This document shows, piece by piece, positions 6,301 to 14,308 of a stretch of DNA of 19,728 nt; within the stretch, counting starts at the first letter, position 1; each line of letters starts with the position of its first letter. The notes under the pieces are model-generated. The model made no database searches. It was not told the DNA's origin and saw only the letters and a program-made list of their open reading frames with translations. The DNA is taken from contig JAIYAI010000294.1 of the NCBI GenBank assembly GCA_027489135.1, positions 1 through 19,728 on the forward strand, in the 5' to 3' direction. Made by a program: the position numbers and the translations under genes. This stretch comes from Acetobacteraceae bacterium. GTDB taxonomy: Bacteria > Pseudomonadota > Alphaproteobacteria > Acetobacterales > Acetobacteraceae.

Positions 6301-8001
6301 CTACGATCGCGCCGAACTCTCCGCCGCCAGCCCGTAGATCCGCTGCGCCGCCGCCTCCGAGATGATCCCGTCGGCCACGTCCCGCCTCACCGCTGCTGGG
6401 TCGCGTCGGCGCGGATCGCCATAGCCGCCGCCCCCGGCCGAGGCGATGCGAATGCGCATCGGCCCGCAGCGTTCCACCCCGTAGCGCGGCGCGACATGCC
6501 AGGGCCCGCCATCGATCGAGATCTCGAAGCTGCCGCCGGCGCCGAAGTCGCCGCCATTCACCCCGAAGCCCGTGGGCCGGCCGAGGCCCTCGGCGCGGTA
6601 GGAGTGCTCCGTTGGCACGAAGATCTCGCAGGCATAGTCCACCCCGGCGCCGCCGCGATACTCGCCGGGACCGGCCGAATCAGGACGGATCTCCTGCTGC
6701 GTCACGCGCACCGGATAGAGGCTCTCATAGACCTCGACATTGGGCAGCGAGAGGCCGCCGAGCGTGGTGAACTGCCCCATGCTGTGGAAGCCGTCGCGCC
6801 CCAGCACCGCGCCGGTGCCTGGCGAGCCATGCCAGTGATACATGACGAAGACGCTGCCGTGCTCGTCCGGGCCGGAGGAGATACCGTAGCTGGTCTTGCC
6901 CCAGCCGGCGCAGGCGCGTTCCGGCATCGCCTGGGCCAGCGCCTTCCAGCAGGCATGCACAATATCGGCCGCCGGGTAGACGGTGTTCATCGTCATCGGC
7001 GCCGGCGGGCGCGGATTCACCACCGTGCCCTCGGGCGCGATCACCTCGACGCAGCGATAGGTGCCCTCGTTGCGCGGGATTGCGGGATCGAAGAACGATG
7101 AGATCGCCATGTAGACGGCGGAATACGTGTTGGCGATGCCGCTGTTCTTGAAGCCCTTGATCTGCGGCGCCGTGCCGGTGAAGTCGAAGCGCAGGGTCTC
7201 GCCGCGCTTCGTCAGCGTGACCTTCACCGGGATGTCGCGGGTCTCGAAGCAGTCGGTGTCGCTGCCGTCGAGGCCGACCCATTCGCCATCCGGCAGCGCC
7301 GCGATCGCCGCGCGCAGCCGCCGGTCCGCATGGTCCAGCACCGCGGCCAGGCAGGCTTCGGCACGCTCGGCGCCCAGCTCCTCCAGCAGCGACGCCAGCC
7401 GCTCCGCGCCGACCTTGCAGGAGCCCAGCATGGCAGAGAGGTCGCCCTCCATCAGTTCCGGGCATCGCGTGTTGAGCAGCAGCAGGCGCCAGAGATCACG
7501 CCGCAAGGTGCCGCGCTCCATCAGCTTCAGCACGGGCAGGCGGATGCCCTCGTGGAAGATCTCGGTCGCCGCGGAATTATAGGTGCCCGCCGCGCCGCCG
7601 CCGATATCGGACTGGTGCGCCCGGTTGCAGACGAAGGCGACCAGCGCGCCATGCAGGAAGACCGGCCGCACCAGGGTCCAGTCCGGCAGGTGGTTGCCGC
7701 CCGCGACATAGGGGTCGGAGAGGATGAAGACGTCGCCATCCGCCATGTCGCCCGCGAAGTCGCGCAGCACGGCACGGATGGCGAAGCCACCGCCGCCGGT
7801 ATGGATGGGAATGCCGTCCGCCTGGGCCAGCACCTCGCCGTCGCGGCTGCCGAGGAAGCAGCTGAAGTCGTGGCTCTGGCTGAAGATCGGGCTGCGCGCG
7901 GTGCGCGTCATCACCCAGCCCATCTGCTTCGAGATGTGGTCGAGCTGCTTCTGCACGATGGCGAGCAGCACGGGATCGGCGAAGCCTTCAGGCGCGGACA
8001 T
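6301..8001 (-). CDS. hyuB: Hydantoinase B/oxoprolinase family subunit (HyuB-1, 566 aa)
   Basis: The ATG at 8001 is chosen because GGAGG lies 6 bases upstream, inside the end of hyuA-1, and the family N-terminus (DPVLLAIVQKQLDHISKQM) starts immediately; longer readings are out-of-frame hyuA sequence. The 14-base overlap with hyuA-1 implies translational coupling. HyuB forms a complex with the ATP-binding HyuA to hydrolyse lactam or cyclic-imide rings such as hydantoins or 5-oxoproline. Family blocks seen are DGDVFILSDPYVAGGNHLPD near residues 88-107, a central KG-FKNSGIANTYSAV segment, GEYRGGAGVDY, and the C-terminal GGGGYGDP-RRDP---V--DV--G-IS signature. Length is normal for HyuB. It is the last gene of the operon; the substrate cannot be read from sequence. 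Confidence 0.9.
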   Translation of the reverse strand: MSAPEGFADPVLLAIVQKQLDHISKQMGWVMTRTARSPIFSQSHDFSCFLGSRDGEVLAQADGIPIHTGGGGFAIRAVLRDFAGDMADGDVFILSDPYVAGGNHLPDWTLVRPVFLHGALVAFVCNRAHQSDIGGGAAGTYNSAATEIFHEGIRLPVLKLMERGTLRRDLWRLLLLNTRCPELMEGDLSAMLGSCKVGAERLASLLEELGAERAEACLAAVLDHADRRLRAAIAALPDGEWVGLDGSDTDCFETRDIPVKVTLTKRGETLRFDFTGTAPQIKGFKNSGIANTYSAVYMAISSFFDPAIPRNEGTYRCVEVIAPEGTVVNPRPPAPMTMNTVYPAADIVHACWKALAQAMPERACAGWGKTSYGISSGPDEHGSVFVMYHWHGSPGTGAVLGRDGFHSMGQFTTLGGLSLPNVEVYESLYPVRVTQQEIRPDSAGPGEYRGGAGVDYACEIFVPTEHSYRAEGLGRPTGFGVNGGDFGAGGSFEISIDGGPWHVAPRYGVERCGPMRIRIASAGGGGYGDPRRRDPAAVRRDVADGIISEAAAQRIYGLAAESSARS

Positions 8002-10081
8002 CGGCGGCCTCCGCGAATTCGATGAGGTAGTTGTCGGCGCCGGTGACGCGCAGCGTCTCCCCCACGCCGACCAGGAGCGTGGTGGTCGCCTCGTCCACGA
8101 CGGCGGGGCCGGGGATGCGCTGGCCCGGGCGCAGCGTCGCGCCGTCGAAGACCGGCGTCGGCCGCACGCCATGCACGGGGTCGAGCCAGACCGGCCGGGT
8201 CTCGATCGGCACCGGGGTGGCGGCGGCATCGTCGGCGGCGACCTCGAGGGCGAGTTCCGGGAGGCCACCGATCACGGCCAGGCGCAGGCTGACCACCTCG
8301 ATCCGCCCGCCCTCCTGCAGGAAGCCGTAGAGCTGCTGGTAGGCAGCCTCGAAGGCGGCGCGCAGCGGGGCGGCCGCGATCTCCTCCACCACCACGGTGA
8401 TCGGCCATTGCTGGCCGGCGTAGCGGAGATCGAGCGCGGTGACGAAGCGCCGGTCCGCCGCGGCGAAGCCCTGGCGGTCGAGGCCCGCCTCGGCCTCCGC
8501 GCGCAGCTCCGCGAAGGCGGTGCGCATCCGCGCCAGGTCGGGATCGGCGGGATTGTCGAGCGGCGAGAGCCAGCCGCGCACATGGTCCTGCCGCACATCG
8601 GTGTTGCACATGCCGAAGGCGCAGAAGACGCCGGCGAGGCGCGGCACATAGACGGCGCGGCAGCCCATCGCGCGCGCCGTCGCCGGCCCATGCAGCGGCC
8701 CCGCGCCGCCACAGGCGATCAGGGTGAAGTCGCGCGGGTTGTAGCCGCGCTCGATGCTCACCTTCTCGACCGCGTGCTGGATGGTCTGCTCCACCAGCCG
8801 CAGCACGCCGGCCGCCGCCGCCTCGACCGAGATGCCGAGCGGCACGGCGAGATGCGTCTCGACGGCCGCCACCGCGCGCCCGAGGTCGAGCGAGATGGCG
8901 CCGCCGGCATAGGGGCCGGGCCTGAGTCGGCCGAGGATGAGCTGGCAGTCGGTCACCGTGGGATACTCGCCGCCCAAGCCGTAGCAGGCCGGCCCCGGCC
9001 GCGCCCCGGCGCCCTGCGGCCCGGCCTGCAGCATTCCCGCCGCGTCGCGCCGGGCGATGGTACCGCCGCCGGCACCGACGGTGTGGATCTCGACCGCCGG
9101 GATCGCCAGGTGATGGCCATCCACCTCCAGCTGGTCGGTCATGCCGATGATGCCCTGGTGCGACAGGGTGACGTCGCAGCTCGTCCCACCGACCTCGATG
9201 GCGATGAGGTTGGCGCTGCCGGAATCACGCCCGAAGAAGCGGATGGCGCCCACCCCCGCGGCCGGGCCGGAGAGCACGAGCTGCACCGGGCGCGCCGCCA
9301 CCTCGGCGACCGCGATCGCGCCGCCATTGCTCTGCACCAGCAGCAGCCCGTGCGGCAGCCCGTCCTCGGCCAGCCGCCGTTCCAGCGCCTGCAGATAGGG
9401 CACCACGCGTGGCGCGACGAAGGCGTTGACCACGGTGGTCGAGCCGCGCTCGAACTCCCCGATCACCGGCGCGACCTCCGAGGAGAGGGAGAGCGCGACA
9501 CCGGGCAGGGCCGCCCGCAGGATGGCGGCGACGCGCTGCTCATGCACCGGATTGCGGAAGGCATGCAGCAGGCAGATCGCCACCGCCTCCACCTGCTGCG
9601 CCGCCAGGGCGGCAGCGGCGGCATGGACGCTGGCCTCGTCCAGCGGGGTCAGCACCGCACCAGTCGCGTCGAGCCGTTCCACCACCGCGTGGCGGCGGCT
9701 TCGTGGCACCAGCACCTCCGGATAGGGGGCGCGGTGGTTCCAGGGGTCGTGCCGGATGCCGCGGCGCAGTTCCAGGGAATCGCGGAAGCCGGCCGTCGTC
9801 ACCATGCCGACCCGCGCGCCCTTGCGCTCCAGCAAGGTATTGGTGGCGATGGTGGAGCCATGCACAAACAGGGTGCAGCCCTGCAGCAGCGCACGGCGCT
9901 CGAGCCCGAGCCGGGTCGCGGCGAGATCGACCGCGGCCAGCACGCCCGCCTCCGGATCGGCCGGGTTGGAGGGCGACTTGAAGGGCAGCACCTGGCCCGC
10001 GGCATCGACCAGCACGAGGTCGGTGAAGGTGCCGCCGACATCGACACCGATGCGCCAGGGCGAGGAGAGACGCTGGGTCAT
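7988..10081 (-). CDS. hyuA: Hydantoinase A/oxoprolinase family subunit (HyuA-1, 697 aa)
   Basis: The ATG at 10081 overlaps the hyuB-2 stop as ATGA; no strong ribosome site is present, so coupling is likely. Residues 10-21 are IGVDVGGTFTDL, the phosphate loop of the actin/Hsp70-like ATPase fold that HyuA shares with 5-oxoprolinase and acetone carboxylase. Further landmarks are FVHGSTIATNTLLERKGA (~72-89), SGPAAG (~271-276), EVGGTSCDV (~296-304), HTVGAGGGTIA (~333-343), RPGPACYG (~361-368) and ACGGAGPLHG (~456-465). In the fifth block the usual DMGGTS-DV has Glu for Asp; its partner HyuA-2 keeps DMGGTSFDV. The protein should energise ring opening by HyuB-1 in the cytoplasm. Confidence 0.92.
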   Translation of the reverse strand: MTQRLSSPWRIGVDVGGTFTDLVLVDAAGQVLPFKSPSNPADPEAGVLAAVDLAATRLGLERRALLQGCTLFVHGSTIATNTLLERKGARVGMVTTAGFRDSLELRRGIRHDPWNHRAPYPEVLVPRSRRHAVVERLDATGAVLTPLDEASVHAAAAALAAQQVEAVAICLLHAFRNPVHEQRVAAILRAALPGVALSLSSEVAPVIGEFERGSTTVVNAFVAPRVVPYLQALERRLAEDGLPHGLLLVQSNGGAIAVAEVAARPVQLVLSGPAAGVGAIRFFGRDSGSANLIAIEVGGTSCDVTLSHQGIIGMTDQLEVDGHHLAIPAVEIHTVGAGGGTIARRDAAGMLQAGPQGAGARPGPACYGLGGEYPTVTDCQLILGRLRPGPYAGGAISLDLGRAVAAVETHLAVPLGISVEAAAAGVLRLVEQTIQHAVEKVSIERGYNPRDFTLIACGGAGPLHGPATARAMGCRAVYVPRLAGVFCAFGMCNTDVRQDHVRGWLSPLDNPADPDLARMRTAFAELRAEAEAGLDRQGFAAADRRFVTALDLRYAGQQWPITVVVEEIAAAPLRAAFEAAYQQLYGFLQEGGRIEVVSLRLAVIGGLPELALEVAADDAAATPVPIETRPVWLDPVHGVRPTPVFDGATLRPGQRIPGPAVVDEATTTLLVGVGETLRVTGADNYLIEFAEAADVRA

Positions 10082-11757
10082 TCGGCGGCGATCCGGCGGC
10101 CGTAATCGGCCTCCGCTTCTTCTGGCGTGATGTAGCCGCGCCTGATGTCACGGGCGATCAGCGCGGGATCGCGCGCCGCCGGCTCGCCGTAGCCGCCGCC
10201 GCCCGGGGTGCGCACCTGCACCCAGTCGCCCGGCTCCAGCACATAGCCCTCGCCCTTGGAGACATGCGGCGGCAGGCTGACCGTGCCGTGCTGGCCAACC
10301 TCGATCGCCAGCATCCCGCCCGGCGCGCCGCCCAACAGCCCGGGCGGGCCGGTGACGCCGTGGTCCATGACGAAGGAGGCGCGCGCCTCTCCGCGCAGCA
10401 GCTTCACGCGGTAGTTGAGGCCGAAGCCGCCGCGATGCTCGCCGGGGCCGGCCGAGCCCTCGCGCAGCGCGTATTCCTCATAGATGACGGGGAAATGCTG
10501 CTCCAGGATCTCGATCGGCTGGGTCTTGGCGATGCTGAGCGTGGAGCAGCCGTTGGTCAGCCCGTCGCCCTCGGGCCAACCGCCGTACCCGCCGCCGCTG
10601 AACATGTACATGATGTAGCGACGGTCCTCGACCGGATCGTAGCCGCCCAGGCTGAAATTGCCGGAGGTGCCGAAGGGCGCGGCGAAGACGCGTTCCGGCA
10701 TGGCCTGGCCGACGGCGATGAACACCGCCTCCATCACCCGCTGGCAGACCTCGGCCGCGGCGCCGGCGCAGGGGCGCGGATATTGCGCGTCGAGGAAGGT
10801 GCCGCGCGGCGGCGTCACGCGGATCGGCGTGAAGCAGCCGGCATTGATCGGCACGTCGGGGAAGACATGCTTCATCGCCACGTAGATGGCGGAGGTGGCG
10901 AGATCGGCCGGGCAGTTCATCGGCCCCTTGCAGGGCGGGCTGCTGCCGGTGAAGGCGAAGCTGATGTCGTCGCCCCGCACCTCCATGCGCAGCTTGATCG
11001 CCAGCTTTTCGAACACCACGCCGTCGCTGTCGCAGTAGGATGTGCCCTCGAAGACGCCATCGGGGATGGTGGCGATATGCGCCCGCATCAGGCGCTCAGA
11101 GCGTGCCTTCAGCTCCTCGATCGCCGCCTCCACCACATCGGCGCCGTAGCGGTCGAGCAGTTCCGTCAGCCGCCGTGCGCCGACCTTCAGCGCACCAAGC
11201 TGCGCGCGGAGATCGCCGAGCCGCTCCTCCGGCACCCGGATATTGCCGAGCACCATGGCCAGGATGTCGGCATCGATCTCGCCCCGTCGCACCAGCTTCA
11301 CCGGCGGGATGCGCAGCCCCTCCTGCTGGATCTCGGTGGCGGTGCTGGTGAAGCCGCCGGGCACCATGCCGCCGGTATCGGACCAGTGGCCGGTGTTGGA
11401 CAGGTAGCACCATAGCTTCCCGGCGTAGTGGAAGGGCGCCAGCATGCGCACGTCCATCAGGTGCGTGCCGCCGAGATAGGGGTCGTTCACCAGGATGACG
11501 TCGCCATCCTCCAGGTCCTTGCGGAGCCGGATGATGTGCTGGGTCGAGAACTGCATCACGCCGATGAAGCTCGGCAGGCCGGTCTCGCCCTGGGCGATCA
11601 CCTCGCCGGTGTCCTTGTGGTAGATGCCGTTGGCGCGGTCCAGGCCTTCCGAGATGACCGGGGAGAAGGAGGTCTTCTCGTGCACCAGGTCCATCTCGGA
11701 GGCCACCTGGCGCAGGCCGTTCTGAATGACGGCGAGCAGGACGGGATCGAAGCTCAT
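10078..11757 (-). CDS. hyuB: Hydantoinase B/oxoprolinase family subunit (HyuB-2, 559 aa)
   Basis: The ATG at 11757 overlaps the hyuA-2 stop as ATGA, with GGGAG 8 bases upstream inside hyuA-2. The family N-terminus FDPVLLAVIQNGLRQVASEM is intact, followed by SFSPVISEGLD, DGDVILVNDPYLGGTHLMD (~84-102), WSDTGGMVPGGF and the C-terminal TPGGGGYGEPAARDP---ARDI--GYIT---A--YG signature. It is clearly a paralogue of HyuB-1 but diverged throughout. The substrate-facing N-terminal stretch differs: EKTSFSPVISEGLDRANGIY here, RTARSPIFSQSHDFSCFLG in HyuB-1. That suggests two complexes with different substrates rather than a recent duplicate. It probably pairs with HyuA-2. Confidence 0.9.
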   Translation of the reverse strand: MSFDPVLLAVIQNGLRQVASEMDLVHEKTSFSPVISEGLDRANGIYHKDTGEVIAQGETGLPSFIGVMQFSTQHIIRLRKDLEDGDVILVNDPYLGGTHLMDVRMLAPFHYAGKLWCYLSNTGHWSDTGGMVPGGFTSTATEIQQEGLRIPPVKLVRRGEIDADILAMVLGNIRVPEERLGDLRAQLGALKVGARRLTELLDRYGADVVEAAIEELKARSERLMRAHIATIPDGVFEGTSYCDSDGVVFEKLAIKLRMEVRGDDISFAFTGSSPPCKGPMNCPADLATSAIYVAMKHVFPDVPINAGCFTPIRVTPPRGTFLDAQYPRPCAGAAAEVCQRVMEAVFIAVGQAMPERVFAAPFGTSGNFSLGGYDPVEDRRYIMYMFSGGGYGGWPEGDGLTNGCSTLSIAKTQPIEILEQHFPVIYEEYALREGSAGPGEHRGGFGLNYRVKLLRGEARASFVMDHGVTGPPGLLGGAPGGMLAIEVGQHGTVSLPPHVSKGEGYVLEPGDWVQVRTPGGGGYGEPAARDPALIARDIRRGYITPEEAEADYGRRIAAE

Positions 11758-13793
11758 GCGGAGACTCCCACCGCGATGATCAGGTTGCCGGCGGCGTCGA
11801 CGCGCAACATCGCGCCGGGATCGAGCACGGTGGTCGCATCCATCTGCTCGATGATCGCCGGGCCGGGCAGTTCGAAGCCGACGGGCAGCGCCTCCCGCCG
11901 GTAGATCGGCGTGTCGTGCGCGACGCCGCGGAAATGCACGGGCCGGCGGGCGCGCGGCACAGGCGTGCCGCTGGCCTCCGGCGCGAAGAGCGCCATCGGC
12001 ACCTTCCGCCGTGTCCCGAGGACCGTGGTGCGGAGATTGGCGATGATACTGCGCATCTCGCCGAGTTCGATATCGAAGCGCGCCTTGTAGCGGGCGGCGA
12101 AGTCGCGCAGCACCACGGCGGGATCGAAGCCGGGGCTGGCGACCGGCATGCGGAAGACATGGCTCTGGCCGCGGAACAGCAGGTCGGCCTCGTGCACCAC
12201 GACGATGCCCTCGATCGGCACGCCCTCCGCCTCGATCTGGCGTCGGCCCTCCGCCGCGTGCTCCGCCAGGATGGCGTCCATCGCAGCGCCCTCCACCTCC
12301 AGCAGCGGCCGCCCGATGGTGCGGACATAGTCGTGCCGCAGGTCGGCCAGGATGCAGCCCAGCGCCGAGGTCGCGCCCGGGAAGCGCGGCACCAGCACCT
12401 GCGGCACGCCGAGTTCGGCCGCGAGCGCGGTGGCATGCAGCGGCCCGGCGCCGCCGAAGGCAAAGAGCGCGTAGTCCCGCGGATCCTCGCCGCGCTCGAT
12501 CGAGACCAGGCGGATGGCGCTTGCGAGGTGGTTGGTGGCGACGGCGATGATGGCGGAGGCGGCGGCGATGGCATCGAGGCCGAGCTTGCTGCCGATCTTC
12601 TCGCGGATCGCCGCCTTCACCTGCTCGACCGGCACCGGGCTCTCGACCCCGGGCATGGAGCCGGGATCGAGGCGTCCCAGCACCAGGTTAGCATCGGTCA
12701 CCGTCGGCTCCGTGCCGCCGCGGCCATAGCAGATCGGACCCGGGCGGGAGCCCGCGCTCTGCGGCCCGACCTGCAGGATGCCGGCCTCGTTCACCCGGGC
12801 GATCGAACCACCGCCGGCGCCGATGGTGTGGATGTCGATCATCGGCACCCGCACCGGCACGCCATAGGCGACGTCCTTCTCCGCCGAGATGGCGGGCTGG
12901 CCGTCCTTGATGAGGGTGACGTCGAAGCTGGTGCCGCCCATGTCGCAGCCGATGATGTTGCGCATCCCGGCCTCGATGCCGATGCGCGCGGCGGCCAAGG
13001 CGCCCGCGGCCGGGCCCGACATCACGGTCTGCGCCGCGTGCTCGGAGGCGCCGCGCGCCGTCATCGTGCCGGCATTGCCCTGCATCACCAGCAGGGTGCG
13101 TGGCATGCCCTGCCGCGCGAGCGCGTCCGAGAGGCGGGAGAGGTAGCGCGCCATCAGCGGCTGGATATAGGCGTTGACCGCGGCGGTGGAGCCGCGTTCG
13201 AATTCCCGCACCTCGCGCAGGATGTCGTGGCCGATCGTGACGTAGTGGTTGGGCCAGACCGCGCGGGCGATCTCGGCGGCGCGGAGTTCATGGGCGGGGT
13301 TGGCATAGGCGTGGAGGAAGTGGATCACCAGCGCCTCGGCGCCGGCCTCCGCCAGCGCAAGCGCAGCGCGGCGCACGGCATCCTCGTCGAGTGGCACCAG
13401 CACCTGGCCCGCCGCGCCCATGCGTTCCGGCACCTCGAGGCGCATCTCGCGCGGGATGATCGCCTCGAAGCTGCCGGTCATGCCATAGGCGTTGGGCCGG
13501 GTGCGGCGGCCGAGTTCCAGCATGTCGCGGAAGCCCATGGTGGTGATCAGGCCGCAGCGCGTGCCCTTGCGCTCCAGCACGGCGTTGGTGCCGACGGTGG
13601 TGCCGTGGACGAAGCCGGCGATGCCGGCGAGCGGCGCGTCCACGCGGGCCAGGCCCTCGATGACCCCGCGCGACTGGTCGTCCGGGGTGGAGGGGACCTT
13701 GGCGACTCGCCAGGCGCCGGTGGAGGGATCGACGGCGAGGATGTCGGTGAAGGTGCCGCCGACATCGACGCCGATCTGCCAGGTTGGGGTCAT
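11754..13793 (-). CDS. hyuA: Hydantoinase A/oxoprolinase family subunit (HyuA-2, 679 aa)
   Basis: The ATG at 13793 (MTPTWQIGVDVGGTFTD) is preferred over a GTG 12 codons upstream, whose leader lacks family similarity. GAGG lies ~9 bases before the ATG. ATPase-fold motifs are all present: VDVGGTFTD (~9-17), FVHGTTVGTNAVLERKGT (~61-78), SGPAAG (~259-264), DMGGTSFDV (~284-292), HTIGAGGGSIA (~322-332), RPGPICYG (~350-357) and FGGAGPLHA (~446-454). It is the first complete gene of the four-gene operon and should form an ATP-dependent cyclic-amide hydrolase with HyuB-2. An unidentified coding fragment ends one base before its start codon. Confidence 0.92.
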   Translation of the reverse strand: MTPTWQIGVDVGGTFTDILAVDPSTGAWRVAKVPSTPDDQSRGVIEGLARVDAPLAGIAGFVHGTTVGTNAVLERKGTRCGLITTMGFRDMLELGRRTRPNAYGMTGSFEAIIPREMRLEVPERMGAAGQVLVPLDEDAVRRAALALAEAGAEALVIHFLHAYANPAHELRAAEIARAVWPNHYVTIGHDILREVREFERGSTAAVNAYIQPLMARYLSRLSDALARQGMPRTLLVMQGNAGTMTARGASEHAAQTVMSGPAAGALAAARIGIEAGMRNIIGCDMGGTSFDVTLIKDGQPAISAEKDVAYGVPVRVPMIDIHTIGAGGGSIARVNEAGILQVGPQSAGSRPGPICYGRGGTEPTVTDANLVLGRLDPGSMPGVESPVPVEQVKAAIREKIGSKLGLDAIAAASAIIAVATNHLASAIRLVSIERGEDPRDYALFAFGGAGPLHATALAAELGVPQVLVPRFPGATSALGCILADLRHDYVRTIGRPLLEVEGAAMDAILAEHAAEGRRQIEAEGVPIEGIVVVHEADLLFRGQSHVFRMPVASPGFDPAVVLRDFAARYKARFDIELGEMRSIIANLRTTVLGTRRKVPMALFAPEASGTPVPRARRPVHFRGVAHDTPIYRREALPVGFELPGPAIIEQMDATTVLDPGAMLRVDAAGNLIIAVGVSA

Positions 13794-13794
13794 C

Positions 13795-13953
13795 TCACGC
13801 CGCCTCGGACCGGTCCTGGTGCCTCGCACGGGATCCGTGCAGCGGCACGGTACTGCACCAGCGATTCTCGAAACCCTCGTGGCCGATCACCTTCGTCTCC
13901 TTCGCTGCCGGCACCGCGCGCCCGGCGGTGAAGGGTGGCACGGAACCGGCCAT
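13795..13953 (-). pseudogene. Unidentified coding fragment abutting hyuA-2
   Basis: On the minus strand the frame ending in TGA at 13797-13795 reads PAAKETKVIGHEGFENRW and continues CSTVPLHG to the stop. One base separates that stop from the hyuA-2 ATG, the spacing expected inside an operon. Third positions are almost all G or C and the stretch looks coding. The frame has an ATG at 13953 (52 residues) without a ribosome site, so I read it as the C-terminal end of a lost upstream operon gene rather than a small protein. I do not recognise the family. Confidence 0.3.
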
Positions 13954-14308
13954 CCGGCCCAGATGGGCCGTCGGCCGGGGGATGCCGGGGCCGCGTCGTG
14001 GCGAGGTCGCGTTCGGCTGCTGCGCGAGCGCGCAGCCCTTGGATGGGACGTCCGCAGTCGAAGCACATTCGGGGCGACAGCCTACAGTCATTCTCCCGAA
14101 CGGTGCCGATCCCGGTCGCCCCCCGCCAGGGCAGCCAAGCCAGTAGGGCCTCCAGAAGACTACGGGGCCGCCTCGCCGCAGGCGTGCCGTTCCCTCAAAC
14201 TGGTCGGCCAGTTGATGGGAAAAGGGACGATACAACGAAACACAGGCGTTGGCTCAGGAGCACCCGATGTTGAGCGCCGGTCGCGTCGCGCGCTCGCCCA
14301 GCGCATTG
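13954..14308. other. Gene-free stretch upstream of the hyu operon
   Basis: Open frames here are long only because of high GC and show no recognisable domain. GC falls somewhat around 14210-14260 (runs such as GGGAAAAGGG and ACAACGAAACACA), which would suit a promoter for the minus-strand hyu operon, but I cannot point to a convincing -35/-10 pair. A 6-bp inverted repeat lies at 14198-14213. A second small palindrome, GCACGG-GAT-CCGTGC, lies at 13826-13840 inside the neighbouring fragment, 33 bases before the hyuA-2 start. Confidence 0.4.
14198..14213 (-). other. Inverted repeat AACTGG-TCGG-CCAGTT
   Basis: A perfect 6-bp stem with a 4-base loop lies 96 bases past the GGT-like stop, reading on the minus strand, and upstream of the hyu operon. 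On that strand the stem is followed by TTTGAGGG. It could be a weak terminator or a protein-binding site for the hyu promoter. Confidence 0.25.

Noticed and set aside
6301..8268. A longer 655-residue reading of hyuB-1 starting at 8268
   Set aside because: The extra 89 residues are hyuA-1 coding sequence in another frame; the ATG at 8001 has GGAGG and the family N-terminus.
7724..10105. A 793-residue plus-strand frame opposite hyuA-1 and hyuB-1
   Set aside because: It has a His/Arg/Gly-rich low-information translation, runs antisense to two clear enzymes, and lacks a ribosome site.
11916..13931. A 671-residue plus-strand frame opposite hyuA-2
   Set aside because: It is an antisense shadow with the same composition pattern and no motif.
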